From JBJXGE01 sp046154185 (lineage in GTDB: Bacteria > Planctomycetota > UBA8108 > UBA1146 > JAJFFE01), in NCBI GenBank assembly GCA_046154185.1, contig JBJXGE010000070.1, positions 124,001-188,000 on the forward strand: a stretch of 64,000 nucleotides of DNA. Reading direction: 5' to 3'. Made by a program: the position numbers and the translations under genes. Positions 25,391-34,346 of the stretch are shown here, piece after piece (within the stretch, counting starts at the first letter, position 1; each line of letters begins with the position of its first letter). Below the pieces are notes generated by a model. That model worked only from the letters and a program-made list of their open reading frames with translations, was not told the origin of the DNA and ran no database searches.

Positions 25391-28183
25391 ATGTCACGCA
25401 TCTTGAATATCGATGCACCGACTTTTCTCCGCTCCCCACGGCTGCTGATTCGACTGGCTGCGGTGCTCTCGGTGATCGCAGCGATTTGCGCGGATCTGCC
25501 GGCCGTTCACGCCGGTGGCTGCGTCTTTCGTCTCACCAGTGATCTATCAGGTGGCACGACCGCGCTCTCGACCGTGAAGCTCGACAACTCGTGCGGCGAA
25601 ATTGAAGGTTGGTCATTCGGAGTGTGCTTCGGCGATGCGCCGATCAATATTCAGAGTGTTGAACCGACGCCGCTCGTGGCGACCGTTGCCGGTGGCGGGC
25701 CACCTGCGCTTCAGTCGATTGAGATTCATGCGGAGGGATTTACTGTCACGACAGTCATTTCGCTGGCTGGGCCGGTGACCGGTATGACTTTGCCGCCGGG
25801 CATTGACTATCCACTCTATGTCGCGACATTCTCAAGTGCCGTCGACGCGCTCGCGGAGATTTCGATCTGTGGCGAACTCGGTACACCGCCAGTGCCGATT
25901 TTGGTGACGACTGAAAGCGGCGACGAAGCGGCCGCTGTTGGCGCTGCGCAGCACCTCGCGTTCACGCATTTCCCTGCGATGAACGCACCGTTCCAGCGCG
26001 GAGATTGCAACTCGGATGCCGCGATGCAGGTTTCGGACGCCGTGTTTTTGCTTGAGTGGCTGTTTCAGTCCGGCGCGAATCCCGAGTGTCGCGTGGCGTG
26101 CGACGTGAATGATGACAACGGTGCCAACATCAGCGATGTCGTATTCTTGCTCAATTACTTGTTCGCGAGCGGACCGACACCACCCGCTCCATTTCCCGCT
26201 TGCGGCGTTGATCCGACTCCGGGAAGTCTACAATGCGAGACGCCGCGATGTCTGAGCGCGCCAACAAGTCTGAGTTACTCGTCGCCTGCGGCGCAGTACT
26301 TCGTTGGCACCGCGATACCACCAAACATTCCAACGGTGGCAGGCGCACCGGCCGAGATTTTTCTAGTAACGCCGCCGCTACCTGCCGGAATCTCGCTCAC
26401 ACCGGATAGCGGAGTCATTATCGGCGTACCACTCACAGCCGCGACGACCAACCACACTGTTCTCGCTGCCAATCTCGCCGGCGGAGTTACAACGACGATT
26501 AGTGTGGTTGTCATTGATTCGACGGTGCCGGCCTTGGGCTCAAATCAGTTTTATCTGGGTCCGACACTCAACGTTCGACGCTACGGACACACAGCGACAG
26601 CGCTCGCAGACGGGCGCGTGTTGGTGGTTGGCGGCACGGATGAGAGATTCTTCACGAGCCTCGACACACTCGAAATTTTCGATCAAGCCGTGGCAACGTC
26701 ACCGCCGCCGCCGTCATTAGCCGGCGCTTTTATCGACACCGACTTTTTGGGTAATCCGTTGACTCTTGATACCGGCGGTCGGGTCGGACATACCGCAACC
26801 TTGCTCGCGGATGGGTCAGTCTTGATCGCCGGAGGGACGAACGATTTTCTCGTCGCCGACGCATGTAGCGACAGTCTTGTCTTTGACGCAATAACGCGAA
26901 CTTTCGCGTCCGACCTGCAGCCGCTGAATACCATGATCTTCCCGAGATTCCGCCATACTGCGAACCGCCTACCCGATGGGCGGGTCTTGTTGGCGGGTGG
27001 CCAAAGGGCAGTGATCGAGACGATCATTGATCCAAACTTCCCTCCGGGCAGCCCGTTTTTCCAGTTCGATATCACAGTATTCCCGTCGACCCGTACGGTC
27101 GAGTGTTTCGATCCGGCGACGCGCTCCTTCGAGCTTGCGATCGATCTGCTGGGACAGCCAACCGAAATGCAATCGACGCGCGGACGCTTCGGCCATTCCG
27201 TTGTCGCTATGGCAGGACTCGACGGTGAAATCGACACGATCGACGATGTTCTTCTTTTTGCCGGTGGCACTCAGACGCTTTCGGCGATTTTCGCGCCGCA
27301 ACTAAAATTTCCGGGACAACCCGAATCTGTGGCGTTGCCCGGCGTCGAATATTACGACCTCGCTTCCGGCGTGCTCGCGTTAGCGCCGGGGGGTGTCGTC
27401 ATCCCGCGTGTGCGCGCCGCGCTGCTCAATCTCGGGTCGCATGCACCTAGCACGTGGGACGGAGTAGCAGGGGTTAACAATGTCGCACTCGTTACCGGCG
27501 GCGACTCTGATGTCGGAATTTGCCTGGCAGCAGTGCCGTCGTCGCAGATCGTATCCTGCACATTCACCGGTTTCGGTCCTGCGAGCGGAATTCAGTTTTT
27601 CGTTTTCTCACCGATCTCTGCACAAGCGGGCCGAGAGTCGAGCATCGCAACATCGCTTCAGTGCGCGCACGGTCGAGCCTTCGCCGACTTTGTCGTGCTG
27701 CCAAATCGCCGCGTGTACTCCGGCGCCGTCTTCGATGGCAATTGGGTATTCACGGCCGGCGGCGTCCATACTGCGCTGACGCCCGGAGGCTGTATCGAGA
27801 TTGCAGAGGGACTTTGCTTGAGCGAATTGCGAGGCGCGAGTTTCTTCGATCCATTCTTCAACGCGACTCTGGCGGCACCGTGGGACTTGGCCGCGACGAG
27901 TAGCCCGCAAAACCCAACTGGGGTCGTCGGGAGCTGGCTCAACGGCGACGCAGAAATCCCGGATGCATCGCTTATCGGGTATGGCGATGGATCCGCCCCC
28001 GCGCTGTTGAACGTGCCGCGCGTATATCACACGATGACGGTCATCCCCGGCGAGGACAACGTGCTCGGCACGATTGATGATCGTGTCGTTGTAATCGGCG
28101 GCGGAGATACAGCGCTCGGAATCATCGGCGGCGCACCCGTGCAAGCGAGTTGCGAAATCTACGTTCCACCCGCGGGACCTTGA
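25391..28183 (+). CDS. secreted cohesin-like / dockerin-like / Kelch-propeller protein
   Basis: 930 residues. Signal peptide (RLAAVLSVIAAICADLPAVHA). Residues about 38-190 are cohesin-like and similar in layout to the previous gene. The dockerin-like module is internal (about 200-285: QRGDCNSDAAMQVSDAV, DVNDDNGANISDV, CGVDPT). An Ig-like putative domain follows (PPLPAGISLTPDSGVIIGVP). The remaining 520 residues are Kelch-type blades: YGHTATALADGRVLVVGGT, GHTATLLADGSVLIAGGT, RHTANRLPDGRVLLAGGQ and later ones with longer inserts. Such propellers bind glycans or act as oxidase-like scaffolds; no copper-site residues were identified. Confidence 0.82.
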   Translation: MSRILNIDAPTFLRSPRLLIRLAAVLSVIAAICADLPAVHAGGCVFRLTSDLSGGTTALSTVKLDNSCGEIEGWSFGVCFGDAPINIQSVEPTPLVATVAGGGPPALQSIEIHAEGFTVTTVISLAGPVTGMTLPPGIDYPLYVATFSSAVDALAEISICGELGTPPVPILVTTESGDEAAAVGAAQHLAFTHFPAMNAPFQRGDCNSDAAMQVSDAVFLLEWLFQSGANPECRVACDVNDDNGANISDVVFLLNYLFASGPTPPAPFPACGVDPTPGSLQCETPRCLSAPTSLSYSSPAAQYFVGTAIPPNIPTVAGAPAEIFLVTPPLPAGISLTPDSGVIIGVPLTAATTNHTVLAANLAGGVTTTISVVVIDSTVPALGSNQFYLGPTLNVRRYGHTATALADGRVLVVGGTDERFFTSLDTLEIFDQAVATSPPPPSLAGAFIDTDFLGNPLTLDTGGRVGHTATLLADGSVLIAGGTNDFLVADACSDSLVFDAITRTFASDLQPLNTMIFPRFRHTANRLPDGRVLLAGGQRAVIETIIDPNFPPGSPFFQFDITVFPSTRTVECFDPATRSFELAIDLLGQPTEMQSTRGRFGHSVVAMAGLDGEIDTIDDVLLFAGGTQTLSAIFAPQLKFPGQPESVALPGVEYYDLASGVLALAPGGVVIPRVRAALLNLGSHAPSTWDGVAGVNNVALVTGGDSDVGICLAAVPSSQIVSCTFTGFGPASGIQFFVFSPISAQAGRESSIATSLQCAHGRAFADFVVLPNRRVYSGAVFDGNWVFTAGGVHTALTPGGCIEIAEGLCLSELRGASFFDPFFNATLAAPWDLAATSSPQNPTGVVGSWLNGDAEIPDASLIGYGDGSAPALLNVPRVYHTMTVIPGEDNVLGTIDDRVVVIGGGDTALGIIGGAPVQASCEIYVPPAGP

Positions 28184-28375
28184 AGCCATCCCGCGATTGA
28201 CTCGGCTATTCTCTCGCCGCGTCGGCCGTCTCTGGGATCGTCAGTCTCGCGGCCTGACGATTCAAATAGTCGCAGAACGGGGAACGTTTCAGCATGCGCG
28301 ACCGCGACAAGTACCAACGCGCCTACCCAAAACAAGGGTGAACGAGTTTTAGTCCTTTCGAGCCTGACGGCGCCC

Positions 28376-28900
28376 TCAGTGCCAATGCAGTCCGGTTCCT
28401 TCCAGAGGATTCATCGCTGCTCCACGATCCTTAGTGAGACCACTCACTTTGGTCCACCACGTTCGGTACGCGGTAAGCACAGGGTCATGGTTTCTTTCCG
28501 ATGCAGTTGTCCACGGTTCCTCCTTGGCCGCGTTCCCAAAGCAGAGCGGATTCAATGACGCGAACTGGCCACCCTTGCGGATCCCTTCCACAAGCCACAA
28601 GGCGACCATCCCTTCGCTGCAGGTCGACTGCGACTGGGAGGACAAAGGGTTGTGCGGGAAGCTGATAAGAGTTTGTCTGCTATCGGCGAGTGCGAGGAGG
28701 GCCGGGATGTGGTCCCACGTCAGCTCCGGAAACACCGGCGTCGTGTAAGCGCCGTTCCGCATCGAGTCGAACAGCGAACGGACCGCAGCAGTTCGGACGG
28801 CGCCGAGATCCGACCCATGGTTCGGCGGCGACGGTTGGCGAGTGCAGCCTGCCGCGAGAAGGAGCGCAATCAATATGAGGACGGATCGGAACTCTGACAT
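28376..28900 (-). CDS. lipoprotein of unknown function
   Basis: 174 residues from ATG 28900, with AAGGAGG 8 nt upstream. A lipobox (LLLAAGC, Cys19) marks a lipoprotein. The body (WDHIPALLALADSRQTLISFP, NPLSSQSQSTCSEGMVALWLVE, FASLNPLCF) resembles a small periplasmic family I associate with DUF4943, but I am not certain. It is divergent from the selenoprotein gene. Confidence 0.7.
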   Translation of the reverse strand: MSEFRSVLILIALLLAAGCTRQPSPPNHGSDLGAVRTAAVRSLFDSMRNGAYTTPVFPELTWDHIPALLALADSRQTLISFPHNPLSSQSQSTCSEGMVALWLVEGIRKGGQFASLNPLCFGNAAKEEPWTTASERNHDPVLTAYRTWWTKVSGLTKDRGAAMNPLEGTGLHWH

Positions 28901-29221
28901 GTTGGGGGCCTCCTTTGCAAGAAACGTCGGCAGCGCACGCGGTGCCGATCAGTTTGCAGCTCCGATCACGTCGGATGGGTAACAGGGATGTAACGACGCA
29001 ACGGCGACTGGCGGCGGTGGCCCGCGCCAAAACCAGCGCGACGTCCGCACGACGGTAGCGAGGATTCTGCCTGGGTGGTTTTAGCGTGAGCGGGATTGTC
29101 GTTGCGGCGCTGCCTCCCGTCATACGCCGGCCGAAGTTGCATAAGCGAACGCTTCCGATCCGTGATAGAAAACGCCGGCGCTAGAGGCGCGCTCGAACTC
29201 GTTTCCGAACAGGAGGATTCG
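28901..29221. other. 321-nt divergent intergenic region
   Basis: It separates the divergent lipoprotein and selenoprotein genes. Both ribosome sites are clear (minus strand near 28910, plus strand AGGAGG at 29211-29216). I could not settle on a -10/-35 pair or an operator. A short frame starting at 29096 is the in-frame upstream extension of the selenoprotein and lacks a ribosome site. Confidence 0.4.
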
Positions 29222-30496
29222 ATGGCGATTCGTTCCCTGTTTGTTCCCATCGGCGCGACGGCGCTTGCTGTCGCGCTGGGTACTCTCACCTTGCCGGACC
29301 ACGTTGAGCAAGAGATCCAGTGGCGCTCGGACCTCAAGGCTGCGGCGTTGATTGCTGCGCGCGAAGGACAACCGCTGCTGCTGGTCTTTCGCTGAGAAAA
29401 ATGAAGGGATTGCGCTCCCTTTGACGAGCAGTTGGCTCGTCCATCCAGCGAGATCGTGGCATTGGCAAAGTCCTTTGTCTGCGTGCGCGTGACCGACATG
29501 CGCGAGGTCGATCTTGCGCGCTGGCGGTTCGATTTCGATCTTACCTTCGCGGCGTTGACGGCCGATGCCGATGGAACGGTGCTGCATCGCTACGGCGGGC
29601 GAGCGGCCCACGATCCACAGTCGGCGCTGTCCATGCCGTCGTTCGCGGCCTTCTTGCGCGAGTCGCTTGCGGATTGGCGAACATACCGCAAGGATCCGCA
29701 TCCGCCGAGCCTCGGACCCCCGCGTACTATCGAAGCCGTACCGGCATTCAAGAACCGCCAAAACAAGAAAGCGGGCGAGTGTGTGCATTGCCACACCATT
29801 CATGATTACGAATACAAGCAGGCCATCCTCGATCGATCGTGGCGCAGAGAACAAATGTGGAAGTTTCCCGACCCGGCGCGCCTCGGCATTGAAGTTGCCC
29901 GCGACCAACAGACTCGAATCATCTCGGTCGCTGCCGACTCCGCCGCGGCCGCAGCTGGAGTGCAAGTGGACGACTTGATTGTCAGCGCCGCGGGAAAGCG
30001 CATGGCGACTCGCGCCGATTTGCAGTGGATTCTCAACGGTCTTCCCTTCACGGCAACAGAGTTGGCGCTCGAACTCCGCCGCAATGAATTGCCCGTGGCG
30101 ACGACCCTAAAACTGCCCGATGGTTGGAAGACAGCAAGCGCTTATGAATATGGTTGGCGACCCTTCAAATGGAATTTGCCGCCGCATCCGGGATTCGGCG
30201 GCAGCATTCAAGATGCCGACACAAAGCGGTCGCTCGGCTTGAAGGAAGACGAGTTCGCCCTGCGAATCGATTATCTCGTGACGTGGGGTGACGACGCTCG
30301 CACCGGCGAGAACGCCCAACGCGCCGGACTTAGAAAAGGCGATCTGTTGGTTTCTGTCGCCGGTAAGCGCGACTTCAAAAGCGAAAACGAGTTCCAAGCT
30401 TGGTACCGGATGACATCAAAGCCGGGGACGGTCTTAGATCTCATCGTGCTGCGCGATGGCAAGCGCAAAACGCTGCAAATGACCGTCATTGAATAG
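29222..30496 (+). CDS. candidate selenoprotein: exported thioredoxin-like U-x-x-U protein with CxxCH motif and two PDZ domains
   Basis: 424 residues if two in-frame TGA codons are read as selenocysteine. ATG 29222 has AGGAGG 5 nt upstream and an N-terminal hydrophobic segment (about 6-25). QPLLLVFR-U-EK-U-RDC-APFDEQLARPS spans codons 51-75, with Sec at 58 (TGA 29393-29395) and 61 (TGA 29402-29404) and Cys at 64. This is where a thioredoxin-fold protein carries its redox Cys pair. The frame then runs on with no further stop through FVCVRV, a DADGTVLHRYGGR strand, CVHCH (187-191, haem-c-like), PDZ 1 (about 220-290) and PDZ 2 (about 316-424). A hairpin at 29423-29441 fits a bacterial SECIS. Standard calling splits it at 29395 and restarts at TTG 29432. 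Alternative: two nonsense mutations, unlikely given exact replacement of a CxxC. Confidence 0.78.
29423..29441 (+). promoter_or_regulatory. candidate bacterial SECIS element
   Basis: GACGAGC (29423-29429) pairs perfectly with GCTCGTC (29435-29441), leaving apical loop AGTTG (29430-29434). The loop begins 25 nt after the second TGA and 34 nt after the first; both are inside the 16-37 nt window used for bSECIS prediction. The stem is 7 bp and G is the second loop base. A second hairpin, 29404-29421 (AAGGGA/TCCCTT, loop TTGCGC), lies directly before it but lacks a G at the loop start. Confidence 0.65.
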
Positions 30497-30553
30497 CGCT
30501 GCTGCGATGCTAGTGAGTGTCGCTGAAGAAGACGCAAGCATCGGAAGTGAAGC

Positions 30554-30604
30554 AAACACGAACTCGCCGGGCGCCGGCCGTCGGCGCCCGGCGAGTTCGT
30601 GTTT
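30554..30604. terminator. 22-bp bidirectional terminator between convergent genes
   Basis: Bases 30554-30575 pair perfectly with 30583-30604 around a 7-nt loop. The plus-strand side continues into TATTT and the minus-strand side into GTTTGCTTC. It lies between the selenoprotein stop (30496) and the M1 peptidase stop (30603-30605), and overlaps the latter by two bases. Confidence 0.85.
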
Positions 30605-31967
30605 ATTTCGGTGAGGGTGTCGGCGTCGCGGATTTCGGCATACCGGTAGTCGTGAGCCACTCGCTCGCCCACGCGGTCACGGCGTCGCCGCCGGAGCCGC
30701 GCATGGTCTTGATGAAGTCGTCGAGCATCGGCGCCTTGCCGGCGAACTTTGCGGCAAACGCCGCGAGCCCGCGATCGAATCGTTCCGCGCCGATGCGCTC
30801 ACGCAACGCACGGAGCGCGAGCGGTCCCTTGGCATAAATCACTTCTGAATAGCGCGCAGAACGAAACGTGGCGTCTGCAATCGCATCCTCGGCGCCGGGA
30901 TTATTCTGATAACGCTCTAACCAGCCTTTGGCGAGCTCGTTGGCATTGGCGACGCCGCGCGCCTCTTCAATAAATAAGTATGCGGACATCTCGGCAAGCG
31001 ACTCCTTGAGGAACCGCTCGCCGCGACCCGAGGCGTTCACTTGCCCCCCCCACCAAAGATGCGCGACCTCATGCGCGACTTTCTCGATTCTGGCTTCCCG
31101 CCCGTCGAACAGCACCGCGTCGTAGACTGAAAATCCGTCGGCTTCGTAGTTGTACGACCGCTTGCGATTGCGAACGCGCATCTCCGCGATTCCGTAGGTC
31201 GCGTTCTGTACCTTGCCGAAACGCGCTTCGAGCGACTTCAGCGCTTCGAGCGCGGCCTTCGCCCAGAGTTTGGCGCCGGCCTGGTGCTCCTCGAACGCCA
31301 GCGCGCGCACTTGGAGCGCGCCATCCTTCACCGTCTGCGCAACGTACTTGCCAGCGAGTATCGAGCCTTTGATCGCGCGCTTTGACTCCCATTCATGCAC
31401 CTCGCGACCGTTGGCACTCGCCTTCCGACCGCGCAGCTCCCCGGGACCGAGACTCTCGAGTCCGGCCGGCAGCGTCAGCTTCAACTTCATCGGGGCTGAG
31501 AGAATCGACATGGCGCGGTCGTCGCGCGGCAACACCGGATACCACTGCGCTTGGTGACTCATGCGAATCTCAACCGCGCGGACGAGCAGCACTCCCATCC
31601 AATCGGGGTCCTCGGGTCCGGGATCGAGCGCCTTACCGCGATACTTGATCACGAACTCGCGTCGCTCGCCTTTTCGCACCGGCGGCTTCAGTGTCAGCGT
31701 CACCTCGCGGCCCTCCGCGATTTCCTTGCCATCCTTGAACGCAACCGGCTTGCCCTGACTCTCAATGGCGGAGATCGTGAGCAGTCTATTCAAACTGAGT
31801 CGCGCTTCTTCGACTGAACCAGCAACAGCATGTAGCTCGAGTCGAGCTTCTCCGTGAATCTCGCGCGCGTCCGGCTCAATCTCGAGCGCAAGGTCGTAGG
31901 CGACAATCTCGAGCGGCTCGGGGTCCGCCGCCACTAGAAGCCATGCGCAAATCACAAACGTCAGCAC
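30603..31967 (-). CDS. exported M1-family (gluzincin) metallopeptidase-like protein
   Basis: 454 residues from GTG 31967. GGAGGA is 6 nt upstream of it but directly adjacent to another GTG at 31973. A signal peptide ends LLVAADP. The N-terminal beta domain (YDLALEIEPDAREIHGEARLELHA, about 24-110) is the M1 saddle. The zinc site is HEVAHLWWGGQVN (His299, Glu300, His303) with Glu322 in KESLAEMSAY, 18 residues on. VIYAKGPLALRALRERIGAERFD is the typical C-terminal M1 helix pair. The GAMEN exopeptidase motif is not recognisable, so the product may not be a classical aminopeptidase. Confidence 0.85.
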   Translation of the reverse strand: MLTFVICAWLLVAADPEPLEIVAYDLALEIEPDAREIHGEARLELHAVAGSVEEARLSLNRLLTISAIESQGKPVAFKDGKEIAEGREVTLTLKPPVRKGERREFVIKYRGKALDPGPEDPDWMGVLLVRAVEIRMSHQAQWYPVLPRDDRAMSILSAPMKLKLTLPAGLESLGPGELRGRKASANGREVHEWESKRAIKGSILAGKYVAQTVKDGALQVRALAFEEHQAGAKLWAKAALEALKSLEARFGKVQNATYGIAEMRVRNRKRSYNYEADGFSVYDAVLFDGREARIEKVAHEVAHLWWGGQVNASGRGERFLKESLAEMSAYLFIEEARGVANANELAKGWLERYQNNPGAEDAIADATFRSARYSEVIYAKGPLALRALRERIGAERFDRGLAAFAAKFAGKAPMLDDFIKTMRGSGGDAVTAWASEWLTTTGMPKSATPTPSPK

Positions 31968-32191
31968 CGTCACTCCTCCGCGCTTTCCAACGCGCGCTCC
32001 TTTGCGAGTCGTCGTTCGTCCATCGCTTCGCCGTTCAGCGCGCGTGACTCTCCTCGGCTCGAACTCAGCGATGTGACCGTGGTTTTCTAATACAGCGAGC
32101 GTCGCTCGGCAAGGTTGCGATACGTAGTCGATCGACGGAAAGCCGACGGACGTGGGATCCAATGCTCGCGTTCAGTGCACGCCGGCCCGCA

Positions 32192-34090
32192 TCACTTCGG
32201 CTCGAGCGTCAGCACGCCGCGTTCGCTGTCGAGGTCGACGCGGAAACTCTGCAGGAAGTTGAGGCCGAGGAGGCCGAGGCCGGGTTGCTCGGGCAAGTCG
32301 TGGACGAGGACGCGCACGTTCCGCACTTCCCAGCCGCCGAGTGAAATACTGTCGAGCGTGATATCGGGCGCGAGCACGACGCCGCTGGCCGTGCGCACCT
32401 CGAGGCGCCGCATCTGCGCCGTGATGCGAATGCCGAGCGCGAGCGCGGCCGAATACGGAATCGTCGTGATCGTCGCGCCGGTGTCGACGATGTAATCCTG
32501 CGCGACGCGACCGTTCAGCACTGCGCGCGCCGGAATCGAACTCGAACCCGGTTGAAAGCGCAGCACGATCTTTCCCTGCTGCCCCTTGAGTTCCGACACG
32601 CGCGCCTTGAGAAGCCCGACGCGATCGGCGAACTCCGCCGGCCACGCACGTGCGCCGAGCAAACGGTCCGCCTGTTGCCACTGATTCTCGTGGAGAGTGA
32701 GCTCGATGCCGCGCAGAGCGATGTCTGCATCGTCGGGATAAATCGCGGCGGCGCTCGCATACACTTGCCAGGCGCGCGGCCAATCGCCAGCGTTCATCAG
32801 GTCGTAGAGCCAACGGGCATAGAGGCGCACGAGTAAGAGATCGAGTTGGCGTTCGGTCTCGCTGCCGCGCTCGATCAGCTCCGCACGCCAACGGCCTTCG
32901 AGCTGAACCGCCGCGTCGGCGCCATACGCGTTCGCCCAACTCGCGACCGCATAGTAAAGCAGTGTGCCATCCGCCACCGCTTGGATGACGCGTTCCGTCA
33001 GGAGTTCCGCTAGCGCCGAGCGATCGCGTTCGACGAGCTGACTCGCGTCCGCGAGCAACACCCGCAGCACCGCCTCGGGTCGCAAATGCGCCGGTGTTTC
33101 CTCGAGCTCTAGCCGCGACGCGCGCGCGAACGACGCGATCAACGCTTTGAGACGCGACGTCGCATCGACTTCTCGCAGCGCGATCGCCTGCGCCTCTTCG
33201 CGACCGCCCGCGAAAGTCAGCTCGTAAAACTCCTCGATCGTCAACTCGGCAGTCAATCTCTCGCCGGTCGGTCCGCGATAAAGCCACGCAACCACTTCGA
33301 CGGGATCCGTCCCAACGAGGAACACCCAACCGACGATCGCACCATCCTGTACGAGCGCGCCCGACGTCGCGACCTCGACATCGGCGCGCGTGAAATATCC
33401 CTCGCGACTCGCGACGCGCGGACGCAAGGACACCGGCTCCGCATCGCGTCGGTACTCAATGAACTCGACTTCGCCGCCATCCCACACTTCGAGTTGCGGG
33501 AGCGCCGCGCGCGCACTCGCAGTGAGCGGTCCTTCCGCCAGTTGCCAGAGCGCCGCGCTATCCCCAACTCGGTAGAGTCCGTTCTCGAGCGCGTCGACGC
33601 GACCTTCGATCTCGAGCTTCCATTTCGTGCCGCCGATGAGGAATCGCCGTGGCGCCGCCATCCATCCATCCGCCGTTACCGCGAGCGGCAGACTCGCGAG
33701 TCGGCGACCCCACGAGTCCTCGACGACCAACCAACCGAAGCTCAATTTGATGCGCGGACGATCCGCGTCGACGCTGGCCGCCGGCTTCGCTGCCGCGTCG
33801 TCGGGTTTGTCTCGCTTGGCGCTATCGCGCGCTTTCGAATTCTGCTCGGCGTTCTTCTGCTGCTGCAGCTCCTCACCACCAACGCCGCGACCGTCGTCGC
33901 GCGCGCCCATCCACTTCAGCACGCCGAATAAGTTCGCGAGCCCGATCACCACCGTGATCACCAACAGCACGACCAACCATCGGCGCGGCCCGCGCGCCGC
34001 GTTACGTGCGTTCAAGTCGATCGGCGCTCCGCACTGATCACAGTAGGAAGCGGACGTGTAATTGTGGCTCAAGCACTGCGGGCACTGCAC
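32192..34090 (-). CDS. membrane protein with zinc ribbon and C-terminal retropepsin-like aspartic protease
   Basis: 632 residues. CPQC...CDQC (residues 3-20) is a zinc ribbon. One hydrophobic helix follows (about 37-56), then a charged linker. Residues about 115-275 have a pattern like a trypsin-fold domain (GWMAAPRRFLIGG, SGALVQDGAIVGWVF) without a visible catalytic triad. A helical middle follows. The C-terminus (about 510-632) is a retropepsin-like protease: YIVDTGATITTIP with the catalytic Asp at 536, and LGLLGLNFLQSFRVDLD. It may be an intracellular or periplasmic single-domain aspartic protease acting as a dimer. Confidence 0.8.
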   Translation of the reverse strand: MQCPQCLSHNYTSASYCDQCGAPIDLNARNAARGPRRWLVVLLVITVVIGLANLFGVLKWMGARDDGRGVGGEELQQQKNAEQNSKARDSAKRDKPDDAAAKPAASVDADRPRIKLSFGWLVVEDSWGRRLASLPLAVTADGWMAAPRRFLIGGTKWKLEIEGRVDALENGLYRVGDSAALWQLAEGPLTASARAALPQLEVWDGGEVEFIEYRRDAEPVSLRPRVASREGYFTRADVEVATSGALVQDGAIVGWVFLVGTDPVEVVAWLYRGPTGERLTAELTIEEFYELTFAGGREEAQAIALREVDATSRLKALIASFARASRLELEETPAHLRPEAVLRVLLADASQLVERDRSALAELLTERVIQAVADGTLLYYAVASWANAYGADAAVQLEGRWRAELIERGSETERQLDLLLVRLYARWLYDLMNAGDWPRAWQVYASAAAIYPDDADIALRGIELTLHENQWQQADRLLGARAWPAEFADRVGLLKARVSELKGQQGKIVLRFQPGSSSIPARAVLNGRVAQDYIVDTGATITTIPYSAALALGIRITAQMRRLEVRTASGVVLAPDITLDSISLGGWEVRNVRVLVHDLPEQPGLGLLGLNFLQSFRVDLDSERGVLTLEPK

Positions 34091-34346
34091 AGCCGGTCGA
34101 CCTCAAGCGTGGTTGGCGCATGCTTCGGTTGGGTGGAAGCGATCACGGGTTCGTCAACAGTATATATCGGCGTCCTGCGCATCGAATGTGTCACTCGCGA
34201 CTTTGACGCCGCGCGCGCCCTCGCGGCGCGGCGCTAACTCCCGGCATTGCTGGCACCAATGCGCCTTGCTATCCTCCCGCGTCCGCGCGAATTCTGCGTC
34301 CGCGTAACGACTCGCGGCGCCCGCCCACGCAAAAGGCTTAAAGTCC

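Noticed and set aside
29404..29421. AAGGGA/TCCCTT hairpin as the SECIS of the first TGA
   Set aside because: Loop begins with TT, only 14 nt from the first TGA; the adjacent hairpin at 29423-29441 fits better.
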